A DNA stretch of 64,000 nt, from positions 5,543,445 through 5,607,444 of the forward strand of contig NC_043741.1 of NCBI RefSeq assembly GCF_004337985.1, read 5' to 3'. The translations under genes were made by a program, and so were the position numbers. Of the stretch, positions 15,364 to 27,743 are shown in pieces (the stretch's first letter is position 1; each line of letters begins with the position of its first letter). The notes beneath the pieces were generated by a model. It did no database searches. It was not told where the DNA came from and saw only the letters and a list, made by a program, of their open reading frames with translations. The DNA is from Pyricularia pennisetigena. Taxonomy: Eukaryota; Ascomycota; Sordariomycetes; Magnaporthales; Pyriculariaceae.

Positions 15364-16057
15364 CTATAATTTACTTTTGACGGGCAAAACTTGCTTCCCG
15401 TCCTGGACCATGATCCTCTCCAGACCCCTTCGCATAGTCTCGTTCATGCCGGCAGCGGCAGGCCTGCCCGTGGCCCTGTCCACAAAGACCTGAACAAATT
15501 CGCCTACGGACCTGACGCGGTCAACGCCCTTTTCAAAAAGGGCAATCTCGTAGGTCACGCTCGTACGGCCCAGCTTGTTGACGCGCAGGCACAGCTCGGC
15601 TACGGAGGGAAAGCTGATGGAGCCAAAGTAGTCGTTGTGAGAGTGCACGACCATGCCGTGCTGGGGCGACGAGGCAGGCTTCAGGTCGCAGAACTCGATG
15701 AGGTATGAGTTGATTACTGAGTCGTAGCTGAGACGCAGGGCAATTTCAATGTTAATAGGCGTTGCGGATATATTGGATAGAGAGAGCAAGAGGAGGGAGA
15801 GAGAGGGAGGTGTTTTTACTCACAGAAAGTTATAGATGGAGTTGCTTGACGCATAGCATCAATGTCAGTATTGCATATGTTTTTAAGCGCAGAGAACAGC
15901 ATCCGTTACTTGATCAACTACAAATTTAGCAAAAGCCACCTCCTACTTACTTCATGTGTTGGTACATGTCATTGTCGGCCCATCGTGTGCGGTACTCCAA
16001 AGTAAATGGGTAGTCACTCCGGGTCCGCGTTTTGAGCACCTCATAGCTTGCCGCCAT
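15364..16057 (-). CDS. Hotdog-fold acyl-CoA thioesterase-like protein (4HBT family)
   Basis: Minus-strand exons 16057-15951, 15844-15824 and 15727-15364 give 163 residues. The 21-nt middle exon restores the family motif RTRWADNDMYQHMNN followed by SIYNFLFDSVINSYL. The Asp in RWADND aligns with the catalytic Asp of YbgC/FadM-type thioesterases. The following beta strands (VVHSHNDYFGSISFP, LCLRVNKLGRTSVTYEIALF) fit the single hotdog domain, and the length is normal. Substrate is probably an acyl-CoA; exact chain length is not readable. Without the microexon the frame fails, so the model is well supported. It shares a 486-bp divergent promoter with the pseudouridine synthase. Confidence 0.88.
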
Positions 16058-16203
16058 TGTTATGACAAGAATTAAATAGAATACTGGTTATACGGATGAT
16101 GAACCGGCCAATGCTTTCTTCATTTGACAAGAACAAGCATGCAGTTTGTTTTTGTTGATTGAACCGAGGTACGTAGTCGCCAACAGCTGGGGAATTACTT
16201 ACA

Positions 16204-16211
16204 TCACGTGA
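16204..16211. promoter_or_regulatory. CACGTG element, perfect palindrome TCACGTGA
   Basis: ATCACGTG matches the Cbf1/CDEI consensus RTCACRTG exactly. It is recognised by bHLH factors in yeasts and other fungi. It lies 333 bp upstream of the pseudouridine synthase ATG and about 147 bp upstream of the thioesterase ATG. Confidence 0.5.
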
Positions 16212-16238
16212 GATCAAGCTATGCGCGATCTACGTACG

Positions 16239-16245
16239 TCACGTG
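16239..16245. promoter_or_regulatory. Second CACGTG element (GTCACGTG)
   Basis: This second exact match to RTCACRTG lies 35 bp from the first, in the same divergent promoter. Confidence 0.5.
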
Positions 16246-16543
16246 TACCCCGCCATCCCCCAAATTTTCCAACAACCAAGTTTGTCAGATGCCAAATCCA
16301 TGGGTACAAGCGCCTTCAATATCAAAATCGGAAACCATCCAAAATAGGGGAAACAAGAAAACTTGGCCCAGCCTAGTTTCTCTTTCTTTTTTCCCAAGGC
16401 AAACTATCCGGAGCACAGTTCAAACCTTGGTTGCTCTTTTTTACTTTTTTTTTTTGAGGGCGGGGGGTGCATTTGCCAGACTGGCTTCCTTCATCAGATT
16501 CCCGACACTGGCACGCCAGTGTGGGACTTGGTTACGTCGAAAC

Positions 16544-17992
16544 ATGGCTTCAGCCGCGTCTGCGTCGGCTTTCGCTACTACCCCGGATATTATTCCGGCT
16601 GCTGGCGAGTCGACTACTCCGACGATACCACACAAGCCAGCAAAACAGCGGAAGAAGCAGCCCTCGAAAGAAGATCACGCACTACCCAGCGACCCGGAAG
16701 TGATTTGGCCTCCACCATATGTGATTGAGGATGGCCTGAGGAGGGTAGAGCCGTATCACTTTGCTTATCGCACCTGGGTCAAGGAACGATGGCGTGGCAG
16801 GGCCCTGATTGATGTGTTCGAGAGCGAGTTCAGAGACAGGCCGCTCGAGTACTACCGGGAATGCATGGAGAAGGGGAGCGTCTTGGTCAATGCCAAGAAG
16901 GTCGGGCCGAATCACATCCTGAAGAACGGAGAGCTCATCGCACATATCTGCCACCGGCACGAGCCTCCCTGCACGGCCGACCCGGTCGAGGTCCTTCACG
17001 AGGACGACGAGATGATCGTCATCAACAAACCGTCGGGCATGCCCGTCCACCCTGCCGGAAGGTACAACTTCAACTCGGTGGTCGAGGTCATGCGGTCGGA
17101 GCGGTCACGCGACTTCAAGGCCTACCCGTGCAACCGTCTCGACAGGCTAACCAGCGGCATCATGTTCATTGCAAAAACGCCTCAGGCCGCAAGCAAGATG
17201 GGCGAGCAGATCATGGGCCGCACCGTCCGCAAGGAATATTTGGCCAGGGTCATCGGGCGTTTCCCTGACGGCGAGGTCGTTTGCAACGAGCCCATCTTGC
17301 AGATCTCGCCCAAGCTTGGGCTGAACCGCGTGAGGGCCAACGGACGCCACGCCCGTACCGTCTTCAAGAGGCTGGCGTACTATCCCCCTGCAGAAGGGCA
17401 GGACGACAAGCCCAAGCCCGGAGGGGCAGTGAATGGCCGGCCGAAGAACAAGCAGGGCTATTCCATTGTGCGCTGTCTTCCTGTTACGGGGAGAACCCAC
17501 CAGCTCAGAGTTCACCTGCAACACCTCGGACACCCAATCGAGAATGACCCCATTTATGCGAACTACAAGGTCTGGGGGCTTAACCTTGGGGCCAACGATG
17601 GTGATGCTAGTCTCAATAGTGACGAGGACATCATCAGCCGTCTCTCGCGCATGGGGAAGGAGGAGGTTGCCGAGGCCGTTGCGTACTACGACGAGATGGT
17701 TGACGAGTACTATAAAAAGAAAGCCGAGAAGATGTCAGGAGAGCTCTGCAAGGAGTGCGACACTCCTCTCTACACAGACCCTGGGTCTCACGAGCTCTCG
17801 CTGTGGCTACACAGCCTACGCTACGAAGACTCTGGAGGTGCCTGGAGCTACTCGAGTCCGATGCCGAAATGGGCTCTGCCTCCTGAAGGAATGAACGGTC
17901 CCATGGAAGTGGGAGACATGAAGGATCTGGTCGTTGCAGTCAAGGACACCAATCCGGAGCTGGTATCGGCTGACGTCGCTTGTAAAACATAA
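16544..17992 (+). CDS. RluA-family RNA pseudouridine synthase (Rib2/Pus8/Pus9 type)
   Basis: A single exon of 482 residues from the ATG at 16544. The synthase core shows the pocket EMIVINKPSGMPVHP, the catalytic motif NRLDRLTSG with Asp near residue 200, and the C-terminal motif GRTHQLRVHLQHLGHP. The N-terminal part (VIWPPPYVIEDGLRRVEPYHF) and the Cys-containing C-terminal tail (KECDTPLY) are characteristic of the Rib2/Pus9 branch, which isomerises a uridine in tRNA (position 32). No deaminase domain is present, unlike yeast Rib2. The open frame extends 112 codons upstream to 16208, but that part is low-complexity and overlaps promoter-like CACGTG sites, so the 16544 start is preferred. A longer organelle-targeted form is possible. 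Confidence 0.92.
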   Translation: MASAASASAFATTPDIIPAAGESTTPTIPHKPAKQRKKQPSKEDHALPSDPEVIWPPPYVIEDGLRRVEPYHFAYRTWVKERWRGRALIDVFESEFRDRPLEYYRECMEKGSVLVNAKKVGPNHILKNGELIAHICHRHEPPCTADPVEVLHEDDEMIVINKPSGMPVHPAGRYNFNSVVEVMRSERSRDFKAYPCNRLDRLTSGIMFIAKTPQAASKMGEQIMGRTVRKEYLARVIGRFPDGEVVCNEPILQISPKLGLNRVRANGRHARTVFKRLAYYPPAEGQDDKPKPGGAVNGRPKNKQGYSIVRCLPVTGRTHQLRVHLQHLGHPIENDPIYANYKVWGLNLGANDGDASLNSDEDIISRLSRMGKEEVAEAVAYYDEMVDEYYKKKAEKMSGELCKECDTPLYTDPGSHELSLWLHSLRYEDSGGAWSYSSPMPKWALPPEGMNGPMEVGDMKDLVVAVKDTNPELVSADVACKT

Positions 17993-19731
17993 TTCTCGAT
18001 CAAGTTTTGTCCAGATCTCCGAGGTCTAGATATGACCGAGGTTCGACGACTTGCAGATCGGCTACTCGCGCCATGGGGATCTTCTCTACGACTGGGAATG
18101 CGGGAAGTAGGCTGGGAATAGTCGGGCATCTTCCGACTGAAACGTCGACTTGTAGGTGAGAATGGGAGGCTCATGGACTAGGTACGAGTCGAACAGGATG
18201 CGCTAAAGCTCCGAGAGAATTCTCCTTGGCAGAGGGCTGGCCGGTGTTGTCTATGCAACGACGGACGCACATAGCTCTACGAAGAGGCTGGATTCCCATG
18301 GGCAGCATGAATGAAACAGGACTTTGCCGGCTATCCCGGGGACCTCCAGGTACCAGACGGAACATTACAAACAAAACAACAGCGACGAAACACGGATGAT
18401 AAGCCCAGTGCCAAAAGAAGGAGCTTTCGCGCGCTGTGGGCGCATAGTACAGTCGTGCATACGCAGGAGTATGTAGCATTAGGAAGCAAGACAATCCTAG
18501 ACACACAGAGAGCACCCTGGCCCATGTACAATCAATTAATTCTCGTTCGTCCGGGGCCAATGGAATGGCACATCAAACCCAACGCACGGAACATGGCTGA
18601 TAGTCCCGCTCGCCTATTACAGAGTAGGAAAAGCCGCAGCGCGACAGAAACCTCCGGGAATATCTGGACTAGTCCGCCTCCGCCTTGGAAGAGGAAAAGT
18701 AAAGCAGAAAGACAGAGACAAGAATAAAAAAAGACGTGACTCGAATATTCGGGGCCAGGTCGGTCCTTTCTTTTTCTTTTTTTTTTTTTCTTTTTCTTCC
18801 GTTGAAGCAAAAATACCCGACCAGTAAGAAGCAGTGTCGCCCCTCTTCGGACATGCAGTTCTTTCCTTGGAGGCGATATGCTTGGTATGGAGAAAGCTTA
18901 AATGGATGACATACGGCGATTATTCGTGTCCTTTTCTACTCTTTTTTTTCGAGTCGCTTTGAATCACTCAGCCGCGTATCCCCGTTTGCATATCAGTTTT
19001 CTTCCTTGTCTGACCCAAAAATTGCTCAGCCTGCATTGTTCGTAAAAAAAAATTAGAAAAGAAATGCAAACAGCACCTATCCCTCCCGGAAAATAATCTC
19101 CTGCAGGACCTGGGTGCAAAGCTGGGGGCATCGCGGTCGTCTCCAAGCGCTGATCGTCGACACTACGACGCCGGGTTAGAAGACAAGACAAAGATGCCCC
19201 TGGAGAAGGGATCATGGCGGCCTTTGGCTTGCCGGGGAAGGGTTGTCTCGGTGCAGGTTGGGTTCTGCTTGCGAGCAACGGACACCGCGGTCGCGATTAT
19301 ACCGGCAGGTACTAAGTGAATGCTGTCTAGTGGTTTCGCATCTGCCCATCACGTAGCACCAAAAAAAGAAAGTTCTATATTCGTATCCAAATCTGTATGG
19401 TGTGGCCCGATATCTACTACCTGCGCATATCCTTTGTCTGTGGCCGTGCAACATGGGAGTCCGCAGATCTACGACAGTGTCACCATGCAAGTAACACACT
19501 AGTGTACCTGACACCAAAATGGAAGCAGAGATTCCCCATTTATTATTATAAGGTTCTTCTTTTTTTCTCCCACCTCGCCTATGCATTAGTTGCGTTACAC
19601 AAGTTCACGTGGGCGCCATTTTTATGTTTCTTTTTGTGTGGCAAAACGGCGAAGACCGAAAGAGTGACAGAACATGGCTTGCATGGGTACGTGATATTCG
19701 AGATGAAGTTGTATTGCCTCTGTTGCGTTTT

Positions 19732-19766
19732 TTTATTTATTTATTTATCTTATTTATTTATTTTAT
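19732..19766. repeat. (TTTA)n microsatellite
   Basis: Repeated TTTA/TTAT units with one interruption, inside the gene-poor region. Confidence 0.85.
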
Positions 19767-22700
19767 TATTCTTATTCTCTTTAACTGCATTCTCCACTCA
19801 ATTTTACTTTTCCTGCCATGCCTGCCTTTTCACAATTCATTGTAACACGCACCCCCTCCACCCCTCCGTCCTCATCACCCTCCCATCCCGCCTCCCATTC
19901 CTCGAGGTATTCTGGAAAGTAAGGACGGGAAGAACGGGAGGCTTGTGCCACGAGACGTCCACGAGAGTGGCAAAAAGTAAAGCCAAAAGAAAAGGAAAAA
20001 CAGGAAAAGAAAAGCTCCGCCAGAAGGAAACGGTGGCCGGCGCTAGAAGCCTTGTAGAAGCCTGCTAGCTGATGTTGTGCAAAAGCAAAAAAAGAGAATG
20101 AACAAAATAATAGATGCCGAAAAGCAGAGTTTGCTAGGATTATACGCCGAGGGAATATCAGATAGTTTTGCTACGCTTGGATGGTTAACACTACATACAG
20201 TACCCAGCTCTTTTGGTGGTTCCGCACTCGTGCAAGAACCATCCCACATAAAACCAGCGCATTATAGGCTTGGCTGGCTGCGCGGAATGAGAATAAAGGA
20301 ATTGTTTGGAAAAGGGTCCATGAACATGTCCATGGAAAGAGAGAAAGAGAGAGAGTCAAGGGGAAACAAGTCGTCCATTGTTTGGCTGGGACCGTTTTCC
20401 CTGTACCATCTATCCCTTCGTCCACCTATCAAGTCTCCATCGTCATGAAACAAGAACTTTAGCAGTTCTGGACAAGGCCAAAGCACATAAGTATTTTTTA
20501 AAGTTGGCCCAACTAGTGTAATCAGTTGATGAGAGGACACTAACTTGCTCATACATATCCAATTCAGACTTTAGGATTGGATGCAGGCTCGTCCGAAAGT
20601 TGCATCGGCCGCAACTCCGATGATGCATTTACTACACTAAGTGTGTTCCATGAGGACTTCTAAACCTAAAAAAAAGGAAAAAAAAAAAAGAAAAAAAAAA
20701 CAGCTTCCGTTTGCCATAGCACATGGGACGACCTCAGGGATGGCCGCACTAGCAACCAATACCCCGAAAACTCTCAACTTTTAAATTTCGGCAACGCTTC
20801 AGTCCCAAATCATATTTGCCGGTCCACTTTCTTACTAGCTTCGGTGCTCCTGTTTTCTGTAGCGTCCATCTCACGTACCCTGTAATATTAGCGCGAATAG
20901 TAGCGATAAGGCTGTCTGTATCCAGAAACCCGGGTTGAAGTACTTGAAATGACAAGAGTTACTGCCAAGAAACGGCAACGTGCAGGTTAGCACAAAACGG
21001 TCACTCTTAAGGCAAGTGCCGAATTGATTACTACTTGCTGCAATCAAAGCTACTCACTTCGGAAAATGAAAGCGAATGCGGCAAAGGCCACAGACTTTTT
21101 CAGCCAGTTAGAAATTGTCCGCATCCGCAGCCCAGACTAGGACAGGAAAGAGGGGCAGGCTGGCGTCAAACAAAGTCAAGAACCGACGGGTGAAAGGGGA
21201 AATCGCCAATAGGTCGATGATCATTCCCATATAGGTTTTCGCCCTCTGTCGGATCGGCTCGTAATCAAACAAAATCATATACTGTAGCAATGCCTGAATC
21301 CTTGGCAATTAAGATACGGCCTGGTTCGGGTGGAGGGCTCATTACCTCAGCTTCGTACAGTAGGCTATTTTTCCCCGTAGGCAAGGGTCCCGCCAACTGG
21401 GCTTGCTAGCCGCGACACCTCTCGGTAGCCTTTAACAGTAAAGGTTTTGGCCCAAAGAACAGGGAGGCCCCCATGTATGGAAAACGCCGCCCCAATGCCC
21501 GCGCCATGTGGCCATGCCGCCCTTGTTTGGAACCTCACCATATGTGGTAATTCCCAATAAGTACTGTAGAGCCGGAGGGTTCTCCAAGCCCAAGGAAAAG
21601 AAACTAGAGTTGCCGGGTAGCCAAAAAGAGAATAGCTACCCAAAAAGAAGGAAAAAAAAAAAAGATAGAGGGAGAGACAGACAAGGTACCTAGGACGGTA
21701 GTGCCGTACCAAGTTCAGTTGGGTAACTTGATTGGACGGGCAGACAGCCGAACTTTCGCCTAGCCCCATCGAAGCCGTTTGATTTTTTTCCTTTTGGAAT
21801 TGGAGGTGGGAAGATTGAGTACAGTAGGCGGCAAGGACTGCCTCATCTGGGTGGGTTCCTTGTAGTGGAAATTATGTGGGGTGTCTTGTACACGATTGGT
21901 CAGAATAACGATCCAGTGGATTTTTCCCTCTACGAAAAAAAAAAAAAAAAGAAAAGGAAATAGAATTTTGTTTTTGAAAAATGAAGCAGGGCATGTCCGA
22001 TGACAGGGGAGCCCATAGTTACAGTCGGTCTTCACAGCGGACAGGATTGAAATAACCAAGTATTTTTACCCAAGAACTGTCGAGCAGGACCCTGAAAAAG
22101 AAGCTGGCTGTAGGGAAAGTGCTGGACGCGACCTCAGGGGCTTCGATCAGCCCATTGTAAATGTACTTAAAGTTTTGGTGCTCCAACATAGGTATCCATG
22201 GACAGACCTCAGGCGACATCACGCACCACACCACTCACTGCTACGAAATCTACTGTGGTACCTAACCCAACCAGGTGCTGGATACAGTAATTCTCCACTG
22301 TCGTTGCCGGCATTCGGGGTCCCTCTCGAACTTGCTGATGGGCCTTGCGGGGACAAGGTCCATGAAGAAGTCCACTACATTGGGACTAGCGTAAACTCTA
22401 ATTCTGTAGCACCGCAGCAGACTTGGCAGGATCATCCAACCCAGGCCCATCCATCCATCCTGCTTTTGCCAATGAAACCCAAGCAAAGGGGGAGAAAAAC
22501 GAAGGGTTATCATCCATGGATGGGGGAAACTGGCGGATAGCAGAAACCAGAAACCAGAACCCCCCGAAAGCCTAAAAGACAAAGAGACAGTGAGAGATAT
22601 AGACACATACTCAAGTTCAGTAACACGAGTCCCAAAGCAGGCAAAACAGCAGCAGACGCTATCCCGTTTCTGCTAGTGATTGCATAACCTTCGTTTGGAC

Positions 22701-24561
22701 TACCGAGGGGTAGAGCAATACACGCGAAGGGGTAAAAAAAAAAAAAAAAATAACAACCACAGTTGAAAAGGAAGAAAAAAAACTGCCCTGGTAGACCCCC
22801 GTTCTCGCATTCAGTGACGATGTGGTCCAGTTTACCAACCAGCTTCAACCAGTCTGACCGCCAAAAGGTTACCTACCTGTCCAGTCAAAATTGGGTTCTC
22901 CTCTTTGAATTGGCCAGGCTCTACCACGGTAGATTGCCGTTTTGACACTTTGTCCTTTGTTTGCTTGCTTTCTTGCATACTTGATTGTTTTGTACCGTGG
23001 TAAAAATTAAATTCTGTTTGGTTTTGAATTTCAACATTTCATCATACCTATTACGTAGGTATGCAAGACTAGAACTAGTTCGTTGTAGTATCTATCTGTC
23101 CTCTCTGGAGGACCGGGAAGAAGCCCGTCCATCCAAAGTAGCTGCTGCCAATGCGCCTTCGCGCGAATGCCTTTTACTTGACTGTCGCCCAAACGGCCTC
23201 CGAATCCTGTTTTGTCGATTCCTTTTTTTAAACGAATACACAGCCTGCAAAAAGCTAGTACATAGGTAGATCTCATCTACAAGTCCATATGCAGAAACCT
23301 AGTGCACATTGCATGCAGACATCGCCCGTCCCGGCATCGCTCGAAAGGGCCTTGCCTTGGACTAACAAGGACAAGGCTTGTTGAGATGAATTTGTTCTCC
23401 GTTTTTCGTCTTCACTGTAACGAGAGCGCCCTACCACCCGCCCACTCTGTCCCTGGAGCGTGCGCCTTGTTAGTTATTATAGAGTGACAGTATTGATTGA
23501 TACAAGGACACTGGGATGGATAGACACAGTAGAGGTTTTTTTTTTTTTTTTTTTTTGAATTTATTTTTCAATTTATTATTTTTTTTTTCTCTCCATCTTG
23601 GTTACCTATTCTTGGCAACGGATAGCTAGGAAGAGAAGAGAGAGACCCGGGTCTATCCCAATTGCTGTGTTGAATTCTCCCCGCGCTTTCATCATCAGCA
23701 AGGCACCCGAAGTATGTACATGAAATATGATTCTACGTCGTAGGCCCATGCCCATGCCGCGCTGCGCTTTTCGCTCATTGTGCCTCCTGTCACTGATCCC
23801 GTTGCGGCGTCTGTGCTGTACTGTCTGTGCCTGTGTTGTACTGTACTGTGCGTGTGGTGTACGCTCCTGCACTCGTGCCTGCCATGTGCAGAAGCGGAAC
23901 CGAAGACCGTGGAAGAAACACACACGTGTGCTAACGGAGACGGTCTGCCTGTAATACATTCGTTACCCGTACCTACCCCACCACAGAGACGCGCTTGCAG
24001 TATTTGACGCTAACCAGAAAGCTAGGTACCCAGGTGGCAGGGGTCTGAAGGCCAGGATTTGGCGCAAGAAGTACGTACTTCCTTCCCTGCTGGAATGAAA
24101 AAAGAAAATTAAAAAAAAAAAAAAAAAATTAAAATAAAAAAAGGTACATAGTACATAATTGCCTACTTTCCATGCTTGTACTGTGGTATATGCTCGCATC
24201 GATCTCCGATCCACCGAGTCTGGCCCCCACCACCCTGGCTGTCTTCGCCTTGCATGTCCTCCCACCCCTGGACTCTTGTTGCTGCAAGTCCTCGACAACC
24301 TCGTCACGGGCTTCAGTAGCCCTGCTGCTCCCTTGATCCTTGCCTGCCGGGGGAGAGCGAGAGAGCCCTTGGATCATATAATAAGCTCGACAGACCCTCC
24401 AGTGGAACCCTCTGTTGCACACATCAAGCTTGGGGCCCTACTGTATGCCTGAAATCGAATCAAAAGACGAGAGGTAGACTACCATCCAAGCGCAAATACA
24501 CCTTGATCGACTCCATAGCCTCCTTCTCTGATCCATCCACCACTCATATCAATCCGTGTGC

Positions 24562-24666
24562 CCAAGCCTCTCCCGCCTCTCTCGCTCTCTCCCTTCTTTC
24601 TTATCCTTCTTGATTCGTCTTTTACCACTAATTCCCATCTTACTACTTCTCATACCATCTCCAATC
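24562..24666 (+). promoter_or_regulatory. CT-rich 5' leader of the bZIP gene
   Basis: The 105 bases before the ATG are strongly pyrimidine-rich (CTCTCCCGCC..TCTCTCGCTC..CTTCTTTC). Such tracts are common around transcription starts of fungal genes. Confidence 0.45.
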
Positions 24667-25804
24667 ATGGCAATGTATATGTCCTCTACCGCATCTTCGA
24701 CGACGCACATCAGGTCTCCCTCTGGAACCCCCATAGACTCTCCACACGAGATGACTCGATCGCCGTCCGCCGAGCCAAGCAAGCCTGCCAAGCGGAAGGG
24801 TAAGTCATGACTTGGGGAGCTATCTTCCCCACGCAGAGCCCACGCAACAGAGTCATTTCGCACCCAGCTGTTCGGTACTTGGGGTATTATGCGGCTCTTG
24901 GTCAGCAACATCTCAACTGACGCCATCGCCATTTTTTTTGTTGTTTCAATATAGGTACTCGCAGCGTCTCGACTTTGACGCCGTCCCAACTGGCTAGGAA
25001 GAGGGCAAACGACAGAGAGGCACAGAGGGCTATTCGCGCGCGGACAAAGGAACACATCGAACGACTCGAGAGGGAGGTCGAGGAGCTCAAGAGCAAGCAG
25101 AACCGCGACGAAACCCTCCAAGAGCTCATCAGGAAGAACAAGTACCTCGAGAAGGAGATTGCCAGGCTGCGCGAGACTTATGGCATCCCCACCCCGCCAA
25201 CATCCCACCCATATGCGCCGTCCAGTGAGTGCACCCGCCCATACTGCTCTGTAATTCGCCAAAGAATTTACATGGCTAACCGGGCATTTCTAACACAGTC
25301 TATGACGACTCTGCAGTGTCCAGCCGGACCTCATCATCTTTTGGGCAACATTCGCCAGACTACCATCAGGTCGGAGAGTATGGAGCTTCCTACATGACAA
25401 CCCCCGAGCCTTCCGAACCGTGGACATCAGTCTTACCTTGCTCCAATGTTTCAAGCCCAGCATCGTCCGGAAGTGCAGAAGAATACGGATACATCCCAAC
25501 CAGTGTTCCCGCCGGTATTGATGGACTCCCTCCCACGTCGCGCGTTGGTGCCTGTATGAAATATGAAGATATGGATAACGGTGAGCAGTACCTCGGTCGC
25601 AAATAATCTTGCAGGCATGGCCACAACCCTGTGTCAAAACAGTGAAAAATCAATCCCCGAGATGAAGCTGACGGCGATTTCTATGTAGAAAACGGATACC
25701 CACGAAGCAATGGCGTCCCGATGCCCCCAACCTATATGCACCAGCAGCAGTGGCCCGTACCATACAGCGCAACCGTTTACTACCCCCAATCGCCGGCTCT
25801 CTGA
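24667..25804 (+). CDS. bZIP transcription factor with an atypical basic region
   Basis: Exons 24667-24799, 24955-25224, 25299-25580 and 25689-25804 encode 266 residues. The basic region is LARKRANDREAQRAIRART (about residues 57-75), followed by a heptad leucine zipper continuing to about residue 115 (HIERLEREVEELK, LQELI, LEKEIARLRETYG). In the standard N-x7-R pattern the Asn should be at residue 64, eight before Arg72, but residue 64 is Asp, with an Asn just before it. The rest of the protein is Ser/Pro/Tyr-rich and likely disordered, possibly an activation region. The last intron was placed so that the frame continues as DNENGYPRSNG to the stop at 25804; failing to splice it would end translation at 25606. 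No other gene is recognised for 6.7 kb upstream or 10.9 kb downstream, which suggests extended regulation. Confidence 0.88.
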
Positions 25805-27707
25805 GCGGGCCCCGGATCGTTTGACTCCCCTCCGTCGCTGGCGGGGAGTCAAGTTGGGACCATAGAGGCTGATGAGCATTCACCGCCATCTTGTCACGAC
25901 AATGGTCTTAGAAAATCAATCCGGCGACGCCCGAAATGGGCAAAACTTGAATTCAAATATGCGAATGCGAACGACGAATTGGACGACAGAGAACATCGAA
26001 CCCGATCCTCTTGGACTTGATGCGGTCATCATTTTGGGTAATCAAAAAACAATTTCGAGGAAACCCAAACGCCGGTTTTCGAGACAGCATTGGCCAATTT
26101 TTTTTTTTTTTTTTTATTTTTTTACTCCTTAACCTGAGACCTTGAATGCATTAGCGTGAAGGAGTGGGCCGGCGGCGGCAACAAACGGACAGGTATAATT
26201 CCATCGGGATTTTGCTGTTCAGACGTTCCAGCTGGTGACATATTACCAAGGCCTGGACTATTCGACCGATATTCGATCAGATCAGTTCTTCACCGCCGAA
26301 CTCCCGAAGCTCGGCACGAAAATCTTGGAGTTGTTGTCAACCGAAAACATTCGCCATTTTTTTGTTGCTCCGATGCCCGTTCGCAACACTACGTTTTAGT
26401 TGAACCTGTCACACCTGCCATCGCGCACGTGTACCAGCACTAGTACGGCTCGTTACCGGACCGGACAACGTTTTTCGCCACCGTGCGACCCTGGTCCCAA
26501 GTGGCTTGGTGTTATTTGCAAAAACCTCCGACAAACCAAGCCCCCGGGCTTTATTAGTGTGTGTCACCACACACCCCACAGGAGCCTCTCATCACTTTGC
26601 TGGCAGCAGCTTGATGGCCGGCAGGGGGTGATCGGCGAGGACAGCCAAAGGCTTGGGCTTTGCACAGTCCACAAGAACAATCTTCTGGGACAACTGTGCT
26701 CAGCCTGGGTCCTGAGGTGTCCTCGCTGGGATAAAAACACATGATTCTATTCTTATTCTGTTTCCTTGCGCTAGCGTACTGCAACAATTTTCATATAATT
26801 TTTACATTACAATTTAGGGAGGCTGGTTGATTTGGACGGCGGCGTCGTGGAGGTTACTCATATATCGGCGTATCAAGAAAGCTCATAACCAAAGCTGTAT
26901 TTGCTATTTTTTTTCTTTCTTGTATATATAAACTGCATTGCTCTTTATCTTGTTCATATGGAGTGGACTTGTCTTTCGTGTGGTTGGAGTCTGGGAGCAT
27001 ACTGGGTGTGAATTACATAAAGTTGGGAATCATCAATCATTTGATCATCCTTTCCGAGGCGCTCTCCGCCAAGGCATATAATGCACACTTGGCGAATAGC
27101 TGTCCCCGATGCACCTGTCTATCTATCTGTTGGCCTTTGATTGCATACATTTTCTTGTTCTCACATCGCTGCGTTATGAGCTGGGCAAACAAAAAGTCAT
27201 TTCGGCAATGAAAGTGAGACTCGGACTGGCGGCATCTCTGGTGGGGTATGGATCGAGTTTTGAGTTTGGCGTGCCCTGTCTTTTTGTCTAACGGTGCAGC
27301 AAACAAAACAAAACAATGGGACCTGCAAGCGAGAGATACTTTGTGATGTCACATATGCACCTAACGACTGTACCGTTACTGTACCAGCGGTGACATTGTA
27401 ATCTCACGTAGTTTCACCCAATACAACAAGCCAGACAACCCTCCATCCACGAGACGGAGGCTCAATTCGCAGCGTAGCACAGCAGGACCGATCCCCTTGC
27501 CGTTACGGGCTAGCTGCAGACGAGGAAGCCGAAGTGGGCTGGCAAACCGCAAGTCTCTTTCCGACGATCTGTCTTCGTCCCACAAAGGAGATGTAAGCGG
27601 GGGCGTTTGTTCCCAATGCTATCTTGCTGTACTACTCTGTAATATTCTTGTGGGCTTGTGGGAATCGGCTTCTCCGAGGTTTTGGCGTTCTGAACATTTT
27701 GGGGTGT

Positions 27708-27743
27708 TTATTTTTTATTTTATTTTATTTTATTCTATTTTAT
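27708..27743. repeat. (TTTTA)n microsatellite
   Basis: About six TTTTA units with one substitution, in the gene-poor region. Confidence 0.85.

Larger units (their letters stand above)
16058..16543. promoter_or_regulatory. Shared divergent promoter, thioesterase and pseudouridine synthase
   Basis: The 486 bp between two divergent start codons contain no other gene. They include two CACGTG elements and pyrimidine-rich stretches near 16440-16455. Shared control is inferred from layout only. Confidence 0.5.
17993..24666. other. 6.7 kb region without recognisable genes
   Basis: Many short ORFs occur, all low-complexity or without family resemblance. The region is rich in A/T homopolymers (for example near 18780, 20670-20700, 21938-21950, 22736-22750, 23537-23557 and 24109-24128). 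It includes a (TTTA)n microsatellite and a CT-rich leader before the bZIP start. It probably includes long untranslated or regulatory DNA of the bZIP gene, but nothing can be proven from sequence alone. Confidence 0.5.

Noticed and set aside
19397..20068. 223-codon ORF with hydrophobic stretches
   Set aside because: The hydrophobic part is the translation of the TTTA repeat and T-rich DNA.
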